A stretch of DNA of 64,000 nucleotides from Ruania zhangjianzhongii (lineage in GTDB: Bacteria > Actinomycetota > Actinomycetes > Actinomycetales > Beutenbergiaceae): NCBI RefSeq assembly GCF_008000995.1, contig NZ_CP042828.1, forward strand, positions 992,001 through 1,056,000, read 5' to 3'. Positions within the stretch are counted from its first letter, which is position 1. Each line of letters opens with the position of its first letter. Under the pieces are notes generated by a model, which was not told the origin of the DNA, made no database searches, and saw only the letters and a program-made list of their open reading frames with translations. This document shows positions 54,032 to 61,970 of this stretch, in pieces. Both the position numbers and the translations under genes were made by a program.

Positions 54032-54498
54032 ACCCCCACTGGCCCAGCACGAGCCTCGATCCGGTGCAGCGTCTGCACACAGTCGCCGCCGGAGTCCCCG
54101 GGGCGGCGGTGACCGAACGTGTCGTCGCCGCCGAGTTCGACTCGGTGTGGTCCACCCTGACCGACTTCCCGGGCGGCTTCACCCAGGTCCAGCCGGACAT
54201 GCGGCGGGTGCAGGTCCTGTCCCGGGACGGCGACCGGGTGCGGCTGCTCGCCAGCAGCCGCCGCGGAATGCGCGCACTGCTGGTCGGCATCGAGCGACCC
54301 GGCTGGTGCTGGCTGCAGAGCAGGTTCCTCATCATCGCGATGGCCGCCACACCGCACAGCTCTGGCGGCACTCGGGTAGCGCTGACCGGTGGTGTCCGGG
54401 TTCCCGGGCGGGCGAGGATCGTGCCGATCGGGGTACGCCACGAAGCGAGGCGCTCCCTCGACGCGCTCGCCCAGCTCCTGGACAACCCTTCGTCCTGA
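54028..54498 (+). CDS. SRPBCC-fold protein
   Basis: 156 residues. AAVTERVVAAEFDSVWSTLTDFPGGFTQVQPDMRRVQV is the N-terminal strand-helix of a START-like fold; MAATPHSSGGTRVALTGGV continues the sheet and a C-terminal helix closes the pocket. These proteins bind hydrophobic ligands. It overlaps the sigma gene (ATGA) and may respond to the product of the hydrolase. Confidence 0.72.
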   Translation: MNPHWPSTSLDPVQRLHTVAAGVPGAAVTERVVAAEFDSVWSTLTDFPGGFTQVQPDMRRVQVLSRDGDRVRLLASSRRGMRALLVGIERPGWCWLQSRFLIIAMAATPHSSGGTRVALTGGVRVPGRARIVPIGVRHEARRSLDALAQLLDNPSS

Positions 54499-54574
54499 CT
54501 ACCAACACCACCGGTCCCGTCGACCTCACCTGCCCGCGGAGGAAGGCAGGTCTTGGGGCTCGGCGGGTGGTGGG

Positions 54575-55048
54575 TCAGGGCTCGCGGTGCCAGTCGCCGG
54601 ACTTGCCGCCGGTCTTGGCGATCAGGCGTACCGACTCGATCGAGGTGGACTTGTCCAGCGCCTTGACCATGTCCACCACGTTCAGCGCGGCCACGCTGAC
54701 CGCGGTCAGCGCCTCCATCTCCACCCCGGTGCGGTCGGCGGTGCGCGCGGTCGCGGTCAGCTCCACCCCGTCGTCGGTGACCTCGGCGTCCAGCACCACG
54801 CCGTGCACACCGATCACATGCGCCAGCGGCAGCAGCTCCGGAGTGCGCTTCGCGCCGGCGATCCCCGCCACCCGGGCCACAGCGAGCACATCCCCCTTGG
54901 GTACCGAACCGTCGCGCAGCGCCGCCACCACGTGCGGGGCGCAGCGCACCAGGCCGGTGGCAGTGGCCGAGCGCACCGTCGGGGTCTTCTCGGTGACGTC
55001 GACCATCCGGGCCTGACCGGCCTCGTCCAGGTGGGTGAACTTGCTCAT
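54575..55048 (-). CDS. moaC: Cyclic pyranopterin monophosphate synthase MoaC
   Basis: 157 residues. It has HLDEAGQARMVDVTEK, PLAHVIGVHGV, GVEMEALTAVSVAALNVVDMVKALDKSTSI and LIAKTGGKSGDW. It converts the MoaA product to cPMP. The start overlaps the moeA stop (TGATG), last gene of moeZ-moeA-moaC. Confidence 0.96.
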   Translation of the reverse strand: MSKFTHLDEAGQARMVDVTEKTPTVRSATATGLVRCAPHVVAALRDGSVPKGDVLAVARVAGIAGAKRTPELLPLAHVIGVHGVVLDAEVTDDGVELTATARTADRTGVEMEALTAVSVAALNVVDMVKALDKSTSIESVRLIAKTGGKSGDWHREP

Positions 55049-56295
55049 CAGCCGGGGGTCCTCTCGGTCCGCAGAATCTGTACCGTCTCGCCGGCAGCCA
55101 CCTGGTCAACCTCGGCCGGCACCCGGGCGAGTGCCTGCGCACCGGCGAGGCTGGCCACCAGGTGTGAGCCGGATCCCCGCGGTGTCACCGGGCGCACTGC
55201 GGGCAGCCCGCCCCGGTCGTTGGCCGGGTCCACCACGACCGGGATGTACTGCTCCCGTCCGGAAGGCGAGCGCCACCCGACGGCGACCGTCGCCTCCTCA
55301 AGGTGGGCTCCGCCGTCGTCCTGGCCAGCCATCCGGGCCAGCGCCGGGCGGACGAACACTTCGAAGGAGACGTGCACGCTCACCGGGTTCCCCGGCAGCG
55401 CCACCACCACCGGCCCCTTGGGCAGGCGGCCCAGCCCTTGCGGCTTACCGGGCTGCATCGCCACCGGACCGAACCACATCGTCGCCAGCGGCGCGAGCAC
55501 CTCCTTGACCACGTCATAGGCGCCCACGCTGACCCCACCGGAGCAGATGATCAGGTCTACCTCGCCGGACACCTGGCGCAACGTGGCAGCGAAGGCGTCG
55601 GCGTCGTCGGGCACCGCGCCGAGCCGGGTCGCCGCACCACCGGCCTCGCGCACCGCCTGAGCGAGCAGATGGGAGTTGGAGTCCGGGATCTGACCCCAGG
55701 CACATGGTTCCCCGGCCGGCACGAGCTCCGAGCCGGTGGAGATCACGGCCACCCGGGGTCGCGGGTGCACCAGCAGCTCGCCGTGCCCGCAGGCCGCGGC
55801 GGCTGCGAGCTGAGGGGCGTGCAGCACCGTGCCCGCGCGCAGCACCAGATCCCCGGCTGCCACATCTTCACCCCGGCGGCGCAGGTGTGCCGCGGGTGCG
55901 GGCTCCGCGGTGATCCGCACCTGCTCGGTGCCGGCATCGGTGTCCTCCACCGGCACGATGGCGTCCGGTCCGTCCGGCATCGGTGCGCCGGTCATGATCC
56001 GGGCGACGCTTCCGGGCCCGATCGCCGGGGCCTCGGTGGCGCCGGCGGGCAGGTCGGCCACCACGGGCAGGGTTACCGGGCGGGCCGGGCTCGCCCCGCT
56101 CAGGTCTGCGGCATGGACGGCGTACCCGTCCATCGCGGAGTTGTCGAACAGGGGGATCGGGGTGCGGCTGGTGACGTCGGCGGCGAGCACGCACCCGCCG
56201 GCCTCGGCCAGCCCCAGCGTGCGCGCCGGCAGCGGCCTGGTGAGCGCAGCGAGCGCTGCCTGGTGCTCGGCGACACTGCGCCGGTCGGCGCTCAC
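55048..56295 (-). CDS. moeA: Molybdopterin molybdenumtransferase MoeA
   Basis: 415 residues from GTG 56295. It has FDNSAMDGYAVHAADL, ARIMTGAPMPDGPDAIVPVED, the MoCF domain ICSGGVSVGAYDVVKEVL, and ALPGNPVSVHVSFEVFV. It inserts molybdate into adenylylated molybdopterin. It overlaps moeZ (GTGA) and moaC. Confidence 0.95.
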   Translation of the reverse strand: MSADRRSVAEHQAALAALTRPLPARTLGLAEAGGCVLAADVTSRTPIPLFDNSAMDGYAVHAADLSGASPARPVTLPVVADLPAGATEAPAIGPGSVARIMTGAPMPDGPDAIVPVEDTDAGTEQVRITAEPAPAAHLRRRGEDVAAGDLVLRAGTVLHAPQLAAAAACGHGELLVHPRPRVAVISTGSELVPAGEPCAWGQIPDSNSHLLAQAVREAGGAATRLGAVPDDADAFAATLRQVSGEVDLIICSGGVSVGAYDVVKEVLAPLATMWFGPVAMQPGKPQGLGRLPKGPVVVALPGNPVSVHVSFEVFVRPALARMAGQDDGGAHLEEATVAVGWRSPSGREQYIPVVVDPANDRGGLPAVRPVTPRGSGSHLVASLAGAQALARVPAEVDQVAAGETVQILRTERTPG

Positions 56296-57548
56296 AGCTG
56301 CTGCCAGGCGGTCATGCCCCCGGTGAGCACGGTGGTGGCGAAGCCCGCGGTAGTCAGGTCCCGGGCGGCCCGTTCCGCGCGCGGCCCGGTCGCGCAGTAC
56401 ACGACCACCGGCACCTGGTGGTCCAGTCCGGCCCGGCCGGACTGGGTGAGCGCCTGGGCGAGCGGCACCAGCCGGGCGCCCGGGATGGAGCGCTGGGTGT
56501 ACTCCGCCGGTTCGCGCACGTCCATCAGGATGAAGTCGTCCCGGCCGTAGCGCCGGTCCTGCAGGCGCTCCTCCAGCTCGGCGGCGCTGATCCGCTCGAA
56601 CGGTTCGTCCGCCGGCGGCGGCGGCGGCAGACTGCCGTTCGGTGCCGGCAGCGGCGCCGGCGAGCCCGAGGGCGGCGGCAGCGGACCCTCTCCAGGCGAG
56701 GCCCCGCCGTCGGCAGCGGTACTCGCCGCTGTACCGGAGGGCGAGGTGGGCGCCGAGACCGACCCGGGTGGCGCCGTCGTGCGTGGCCGCAACGGGATCT
56801 CGCGCCCGCTGGCGGCGAGGGTGTCCAGCACCAGCACCCGGCCGAACAGTGGATCCCCGATCCCGGCGATCAGCTTGATCGCCTCGTTCGCCATGATCGC
56901 GCCGACCTGCCCACACATCGCGCCGAGCACGCCGCCCTCGGCGCAGGAGGGGACCGACCCCTCCGGTGGCTGGTGCGGGAACAGGTCGCGCAGCGTGCGC
57001 GGCTGCTCACCGGCCGGCGGTCGGGACCAGAACACCGAGATCTGGGCGTCGGTGCGGAAGATCGATGCCCACACCAGTGGGATGCCGAGCTCGGCGCAGG
57101 CGTCGTTGACCAGGTAGCGGGTGGCGAAGTTGTCGGTGCCGTCCAGCACCAGGTCGTAGCCGGTGAGTAGCTCGGTGGCGGTCTCGGTGTCCAGGCGGAC
57201 GTGGTGCCGGTGGACGGTCAGGTCCGGGCTGAGCGCGAGCAGGTGCTCGGCGCCGGAGTCCACTTTCGGGCGGCCGATGTCGTCGACGGTGTGGATCACC
57301 TGCCGGTGCAGGTTCGAGCGCTCCACCACGTCGTCGTCGAAGAGCCCGAGGGTGGCTACGCCCGCGCCGGCCAGGTACAGCAGGGCCGGCGAGCCGAGAC
57401 CGCCGACACCGATCACCGCCACCTTCGCCGCGCGCAGCCGCCGCTGCCCGATCTCGCCGAGCTGGGGCAGGAACAGGTGCCGGGCGAACCGCTCCGTCTC
57501 GACGCGGTTCAGCGGCGGTCCGGGTTCGACCAGCGGAGGGAGAGCCAT
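56292..57548 (-). CDS. moeZ: MoeZ-type adenylyltransferase/sulfurtransferase (ThiF + rhodanese)
   Basis: 418 residues. The ThiF/E1 domain (1-245) has GVGGLGSPALLYLAGAGV, DGTDNFATRYLVNDAC and the PSCAEGGVLGAMCG segment. A Gly/Pro/Ser-rich linker of about 60 residues leads to a rhodanese domain with active-site Cys in VVYCATGPRAERAARDL. It adenylates and sulfurates MoaD-like carrier proteins. No zinc-binding CxxC pairs are apparent in the E1 domain. Head of the moeZ-moeA-moaC operon. Confidence 0.93.
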   Translation of the reverse strand: MALPPLVEPGPPLNRVETERFARHLFLPQLGEIGQRRLRAAKVAVIGVGGLGSPALLYLAGAGVATLGLFDDDVVERSNLHRQVIHTVDDIGRPKVDSGAEHLLALSPDLTVHRHHVRLDTETATELLTGYDLVLDGTDNFATRYLVNDACAELGIPLVWASIFRTDAQISVFWSRPPAGEQPRTLRDLFPHQPPEGSVPSCAEGGVLGAMCGQVGAIMANEAIKLIAGIGDPLFGRVLVLDTLAASGREIPLRPRTTAPPGSVSAPTSPSGTAASTAADGGASPGEGPLPPPSGSPAPLPAPNGSLPPPPPADEPFERISAAELEERLQDRRYGRDDFILMDVREPAEYTQRSIPGARLVPLAQALTQSGRAGLDHQVPVVVYCATGPRAERAARDLTTAGFATTVLTGGMTAWQQL

Positions 57549-57635
57549 GGTCCCACGGTAGCCCGCGCGGGCACCGACTGGGGTGCGGGGCGGCTCCGGC
57601 TCAGCGCGCCGACCGGGGCCTCAGGCGGCGCTGGC

Positions 57636-58406
57636 TCAGCGAGGCGGCATCCGCAGCCCGCCGTCCAGGCGAATCACGTCGCCGTTCAGGTACGGGTTGG
57701 TCACGATGTGCTCGACCAGCGCGGCGTACTCCTCCGGGCGGCCAAGCCGGGGCGGGTGCGGGACCAGTGCCTCCAGCCCGGACTGCACCTCCTCGCCCAG
57801 GCCCGCCATCATCGGGGTGCCGAAGATGCCCGGTGCGATTCCGGCGACCCGGATGCCGTACTGCGCCAGGTCGCGCGCCGCGGTCAGCGTGAGCGAGGCG
57901 ACGCCGCCCTTGGACGAGGCGTAGGCGGCCTGGCCGACCTGTCCTTCGAACGCCGCCACCGAGGCGGTCAGCACCACCACACCGCGGTCGGCGTCCTCCT
58001 TGGCGGCTTCGTTGCCGGCCATCGCCTCGGCGGCCAGCCGGAGCAGGTTGAACGTGCCGACCAGGTTGATCTCCACCACCCGCCGGTAGTCCTCCAGCGG
58101 GAGCAGGCCGCGCTTGCCGAGGATCCGGCCCGGGGTGGCCACCCCCGCGCAGGAGACTGCCACGCGCAGCTCGCCCAGGTCTCGGGCCAGCTCGACGGCG
58201 GAGCCCACCGCCTCGTCGTCGCGAACGTCGCCCGGGGCGAACCGGGCACGCTCGCCGAGCTCGGCGGCCAGGTCCGCACCGGGGGAGGAAGGCAGGTCGA
58301 GGAGCACGACGGCGCCACCCGCCGCGATCACGCGTCTCGCCGTGGCTTCGCCCAGGCCGGAGGCGCCGCCGGAGATCAGGGCCACAGTGCCGGAGGTGAT
58401 CTGCAT
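57636..58406 (-). CDS. Short-chain dehydrogenase/reductase (3-hydroxyacyl-CoA dehydrogenase type)
   Basis: 256 residues. ISGGASGLGEATARRVIAAG binds NAD, LDLPSS favours NAD over NADP, and the catalytic Ser in LTASVAAFEGQ with YASSK completes the site. The pattern GQVGQAAYASSKGGV with AGIAPGIFGTPMMAGL matches type II hydroxyacyl-CoA dehydrogenases (HSD17B10-like). It is probably involved in fatty or branched acyl oxidation and is unrelated to the Moco genes around it. Confidence 0.88.
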   Translation of the reverse strand: MQITSGTVALISGGASGLGEATARRVIAAGGAVVLLDLPSSPGADLAAELGERARFAPGDVRDDEAVGSAVELARDLGELRVAVSCAGVATPGRILGKRGLLPLEDYRRVVEINLVGTFNLLRLAAEAMAGNEAAKEDADRGVVVLTASVAAFEGQVGQAAYASSKGGVASLTLTAARDLAQYGIRVAGIAPGIFGTPMMAGLGEEVQSGLEALVPHPPRLGRPEEYAALVEHIVTNPYLNGDVIRLDGGLRMPPR

Positions 58407-58475
58407 CTCACCACGCTAACGCGGGTCCGCCGGCTATGTGCTGTCTCGGGTTCGCTACCTCGGCGGCACGACCAA

Positions 58476-58539
58476 CTGAGTACCTCCTGGACATCGGAGT
58501 ACCGAAACTTTGGTACTCCGATGTCCAGGAGGTACTCAG
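58476..58539. repeat. Perfect 28-bp inverted repeat with 8-base loop
   Basis: Arms 58476-58503 and 58512-58539 are exact reverse complements, starting CTGAGTACCTCC and ending GGAGGTACTCAG; the loop is GAAACTTT. It lies between the divergent SDR and MerR/TOBE genes, so it is not a terminator for either of them. No transposase or flanking target duplication is visible. Confidence 0.95.
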
Positions 58540-58650
58540 ACGAGTGTCTGCGCAGGGGATGGTAGTCGGTCGGATGGGTGCAGTCGGTGGGGCGCGTGTG
58601 CGCCACCATATGCGGATCGAACGTGCAGACGCGCCTGTATGATGGCGATC

Positions 58651-59037
58651 ATGTCGCAGTATCGGATCAGTGAAGCGGCTGAGCTCCTCGGTGTCAGCCC
58701 GGACACGGTGCGCCGCCAGGTGGACGCCGGCTCCCTGCCCGGTGCGCGTGATGAGGCCGGCCGGTTGGTGGTCCCCGGCGAGGCGCTCGCCCGCTGGGCC
58801 CAGGAGCGGGCCGAGTCCCCGCACGTGGGCAGCGGCAGCAGTGCCCGGAACCGGTTTACCGGGCTGGTCACTGCGATCACCGCCGATGCGGTGATGGCTC
58901 AGGTGGACCTGCAGTGCGGGCCTTACCGCGTGGTGTCGCTGATGTCCGCCGAGGCGGTCCGCGACCTCGGCCTGGAGGTCGGGGACCGCGCGAGCGCCGT
59001 GGTGAAGGCCACCACCGTGATCGTGGATGCCCGATGA
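58651..59037 (+). CDS. MerR-type HTH / TOBE-domain molybdate regulator
   Basis: 128 residues. The N-terminal excisionase/MerR-type HTH is YRISEAAELLGVSPDTVRRQVDAGSLPGARDEAGRLVVPGEAL, in two pieces recognition helix and wing; the C-terminal half is one TOBE domain (RNRFTGLVTAITADAVMAQVDLQCGPYRVVSLMS). TOBE domains bind molybdate or tungstate. Leading modABC, it is the likely molybdate-sensing regulator in place of ModE. The -10-like TATGAT at 58638-58643 lies 7 bases before ATG 58651, so the mRNA may be leaderless. The stop overlaps modA (ATGA). Confidence 0.85.
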   Translation: MSQYRISEAAELLGVSPDTVRRQVDAGSLPGARDEAGRLVVPGEALARWAQERAESPHVGSGSSARNRFTGLVTAITADAVMAQVDLQCGPYRVVSLMSAEAVRDLGLEVGDRASAVVKATTVIVDAR

Positions 59038-59939
59038 GCACCCGCCGTTCCCCCGCGCGCCGCCGCTACGCAAACAACCGGTCCGGCTCCGCCGCATCGC
59101 CCGCGCGTCGCGCCGCCGCATCGCCCGCGCGCCGCGCCGCCGCCACCTGGCTCGCCGCTGCCGCGATCCTCGCGCTGACTGCCGCCTGCAGCTCCGGCGA
59201 CTCCGGTGATGCGGGAACTTCCGGCGATCCGGAGCCCTCGGACACGGCAGGCGAAGGTGGGGGAGACCAGACCCTGACCGTGTTCGCCGCCGCCTCGTTG
59301 ACCGAGCCGATGGAGGACCTGCTGGAGATGTTCGCCGAGGACCACCCGGACGTGAGGATCGAGCCCGCTGTCTACGACGGGTCCTCCACCCTGGTCACCC
59401 AGCTCACCGAGGGCGCCCAGGCCGACGTGCTCGCCACGGCCAACACCTCCACGATGGAGGACCTGGTCGCCGCCTTCCCCGATCAGAATCTGGAACCGAC
59501 CCTGTTCGCCACGAACACCCTGGTGATCGCCGTACCCGAAGGAAACCCGCTGGGGATCACGTCCCTGGCGGACCTGGACGAGGCGACCTTCGTGACCTGC
59601 GCCCCGGAAGTGCCCTGCGGTGCGGCCGCCACCGAGCTGTTCGACCTCGCCGGGTTCGGGGGAGAGCCGGTCAGCCTGGAGCAGAACGTCACCGCTGCGG
59701 CGGAGCGGGTGGTCTCCGGGGAGGTGGATGCGGCGCTGGTCTACGCCACCGACGTCACCTCCCGGGAGAACGAGCTGGAGGCTGTGGTCCCGGGCGAGGC
59801 CGCCGAGGTGGTCAACGAGTATCCGATCGTGGCGCTGCAGGACTCCGTGCTCGGCCAGGAGCTCGTGGATCTGGTGATGTCCGAGGACGGGATGCACGTG
59901 CTGGTCGGGTACGGCTTCGGAGTGCCGGAGGCGCAGTGA
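59034..59939 (+). CDS. modA: Molybdate ABC transporter substrate-binding lipoprotein ModA
   Basis: 301 residues. An Arg/Ala-rich N-terminus, hydrophobic core and lipobox LTAAC give a lipoprotein. The binding domain reads LTVFAAASLTEPMEDLLEMF, YDGSSTLVTQLTEGAQADV and VVSGEVDAALVYATDV. It binds molybdate outside the membrane. The N-terminus has a repeated RRAAASPARRAAA that lengthens the signal region. Confidence 0.95.
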   Translation: MSTRRSPARRRYANNRSGSAASPARRAAASPARRAAATWLAAAAILALTAACSSGDSGDAGTSGDPEPSDTAGEGGGDQTLTVFAAASLTEPMEDLLEMFAEDHPDVRIEPAVYDGSSTLVTQLTEGAQADVLATANTSTMEDLVAAFPDQNLEPTLFATNTLVIAVPEGNPLGITSLADLDEATFVTCAPEVPCGAAATELFDLAGFGGEPVSLEQNVTAAAERVVSGEVDAALVYATDVTSRENELEAVVPGEAAEVVNEYPIVALQDSVLGQELVDLVMSEDGMHVLVGYGFGVPEAQ

Positions 59940-60796
59940 CCACCGGGGTGCGCACCTCCGAACGGTCGACGGCGGGACTCGCCCGGCCCTCCCGGCGCGC
60001 CCAGGTGCGCGGCCGGCTTCCCGCGTGGGTGATCGCCGTCGCCGTGCTCGCGGTCGCCACCCTGGTGCTGCCGCTGGCGGCACTGTTCCCCCGGGTGGAG
60101 TGGTCGACCTTCCCGGCTGCCATCACCTCGCCGGAGGCAGTGTTCGCCCTCGGGCTCTCGCTGCGCACCGGAGCAGTCGCGGTGATCTGCTGCCTGGTCC
60201 TCGGGATACCGCTGGCGCTGCTGCTCTCCCGGGCCCCGGAAGGCCTGGCCGCGGTACTGCGCACCCTGGTCACCCTGCCGCTGGTGCTGCCACCGCTGGT
60301 GGGCGGGATGGCGCTGCTGTACCTGTTCGGCCGGAACGGTTGGCTCGGGCAGGCGCTGCAGGTGTTCGGGATCAGCGTGCCGTTCACCTCGGCCGCTGTG
60401 GTGCTCGCGCAGACCTTCGTGGCGATGCCGTTCCTGGTGCTCTCCCTCGAAGGTTCGTTGCGCACGGCCGGAAGCCGGTACGAGCAGGTGGCCGCTACCC
60501 TCGGCGCCGGTAGCTGGACGGTCCTGCGCCGGGTCACCCTCCCGCTGGTGCTGCCGGGGCTGACCGCCGGGACCGTGCTCGCCTTCGCCCGCGCGGTCGG
60601 CGAGTTCGGTGCTACCGCGATGGTCGCTGGGAACCGGCCCGGGGCGACGCAGACGGTGCCGATGGCGATCTACACCGCGTTCAACGGCGCCGGGGTGGGC
60701 CGGGACGCCGCGCTCGCGCTCGCAGTGCTGCTGGTGGTGGTGGCGTTGGTGATCCTGATCGGCCTGCGGGACTGGCGCCGGCGGGTGGCCTGGTGA
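59936..60796 (+). CDS. modB: Molybdate ABC transporter permease ModB
   Basis: 286 residues from GTG 59936 (GTGA overlap with modA). Five to six membrane helices and the EAA loop SRYEQVAATLGAGSWTVLRRVTLPLVLPGL that docks the ATPase. VGEFGATAMVAGNRPGATQTVPMAIY is typical of ModB. Confidence 0.95.
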   Translation: MTTGVRTSERSTAGLARPSRRAQVRGRLPAWVIAVAVLAVATLVLPLAALFPRVEWSTFPAAITSPEAVFALGLSLRTGAVAVICCLVLGIPLALLLSRAPEGLAAVLRTLVTLPLVLPPLVGGMALLYLFGRNGWLGQALQVFGISVPFTSAAVVLAQTFVAMPFLVLSLEGSLRTAGSRYEQVAATLGAGSWTVLRRVTLPLVLPGLTAGTVLAFARAVGEFGATAMVAGNRPGATQTVPMAIYTAFNGAGVGRDAALALAVLLVVVALVILIGLRDWRRRVAW

Positions 60797-60809
60797 CGGG
60801 GTCGACGCA

Positions 60810-61970
60810 GTGAGCGCGCCGGACGCCATGGCGCGGGATGCGGCCACGACCGCACCTGCCGACCTGCACGCCCAGGTAGCCCTGCGGCAGGGCGACTTCC
60901 ACCTCGACGTCGCCGTCGACGTCCCGGCCGGCCTGGTGCTCGCCGTGGTCGGCCCGAACGGCTCCGGTAAGTCGACGCTGCTGCACGTGATCGCCGGGCT
61001 GCTCCGCCCGGAACGAGGCACAGTCACCCTCGGCGAACGCAGCCTCACCGACGCCAGCGCCGGCACCCTCCTGCCGCCGCGGGACCGCCGGGTCGGGCTA
61101 CTCTCCCAGGATCCGGCTCTGTTCCCGCACCTGAGCGCACTGGAGAACGTGGCCTTCGGACCGCGCAGCACCGGGCAGCGGCCCAGGCCGGCGCGGGAGC
61201 GCGCTCAGCACTGGCTGGAGCAGGTAGGGATGAGCGCGCACGCCCGGCACCGGCCCGGGCGCCTCTCTGGTGGCCAGCAGCAACGGGTAGCGATCGCCCG
61301 CGCGCTCGCCGCTGAGCCGGATGTGCTGCTGCTGGACGAACCGCTGGCGGCGCTGGATGTGCAGACCGCCCCGCAGGTCCGCCAGCTCCTCGCCGAGCAG
61401 GTCCGCGCCAGCGGTACCACCACGGTGATCGTCTCCCACGACGTGCTCGACGCCGTGGTGCTCGCCGACCGGATCGCCGTGCTGCACGAGGGCCGGGTAG
61501 CCGAGCAGGGGCCGGTCGCCGACGTGCTCGGCGCCCCGCGGACCCCGTTCGCAGCCACCCTCGCCGGGGTGAACCTGCTGCCCGGTGAGCTCCTGGCCGA
61601 CCGCCGGGTCCGCACCTCGCTGGGCGAGTGGCAGCTCGCCGATCCCGGCGCAGACGGCTCTCCTGCCAGGATGGGCCGCGGCCAGGCGTGTGTCCTACGG
61701 ATCCGGCCGTCCGCCGTCGAGATCCACGCGGAGCGCCCGGGCGAGCCGAACGTGGCGCGCACCACGGTGCGCTGGGTGGAACCGGCCGACGGCGGTGTGC
61801 GGCTTCGGCTGTCCGGCTCACCCGAGCTGGTCGCGGACGTTCCGGCCGCCCGGGTGGACCCGGCCTGGCTACGTGCCGGTGCGCAGGTGTGGTTGCGGGT
61901 GGACCCGCGGGATATCCGCGCCGGTGCTGCCGCCGATCAGGACGACGGATCGTCCGCAGCCCCGGGCTGA
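60810..61970 (+). CDS. modC: Molybdate ABC transporter ATP-binding protein ModC
   Basis: 386 residues from GTG 60810. Walker A GPNGSGKST at 48-56, signature LSGGQQQRVAIARAL, Walker B LLLDEPLAALD, switch VSHD. A C-terminal TOBE-type domain (about 250-365) would sense molybdate. Its last 34 bases overlap the tail of the convergent histidine kinase gene. Confidence 0.95.
   Translation: MSAPDAMARDAATTAPADLHAQVALRQGDFHLDVAVDVPAGLVLAVVGPNGSGKSTLLHVIAGLLRPERGTVTLGERSLTDASAGTLLPPRDRRVGLLSQDPALFPHLSALENVAFGPRSTGQRPRPARERAQHWLEQVGMSAHARHRPGRLSGGQQQRVAIARALAAEPDVLLLDEPLAALDVQTAPQVRQLLAEQVRASGTTTVIVSHDVLDAVVLADRIAVLHEGRVAEQGPVADVLGAPRTPFAATLAGVNLLPGELLADRRVRTSLGEWQLADPGADGSPARMGRGQACVLRIRPSAVEIHAERPGEPNVARTTVRWVEPADGGVRLRLSGSPELVADVPAARVDPAWLRAGAQVWLRVDPRDIRAGAAADQDDGSSAAPG

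Noticed and set aside
58408-58642. Short frames crossing the 28-bp inverted repeat
   Set aside because: Translations on both strands contain the same SWTSEY-type peptide simply because the DNA is palindromic; no start signal.
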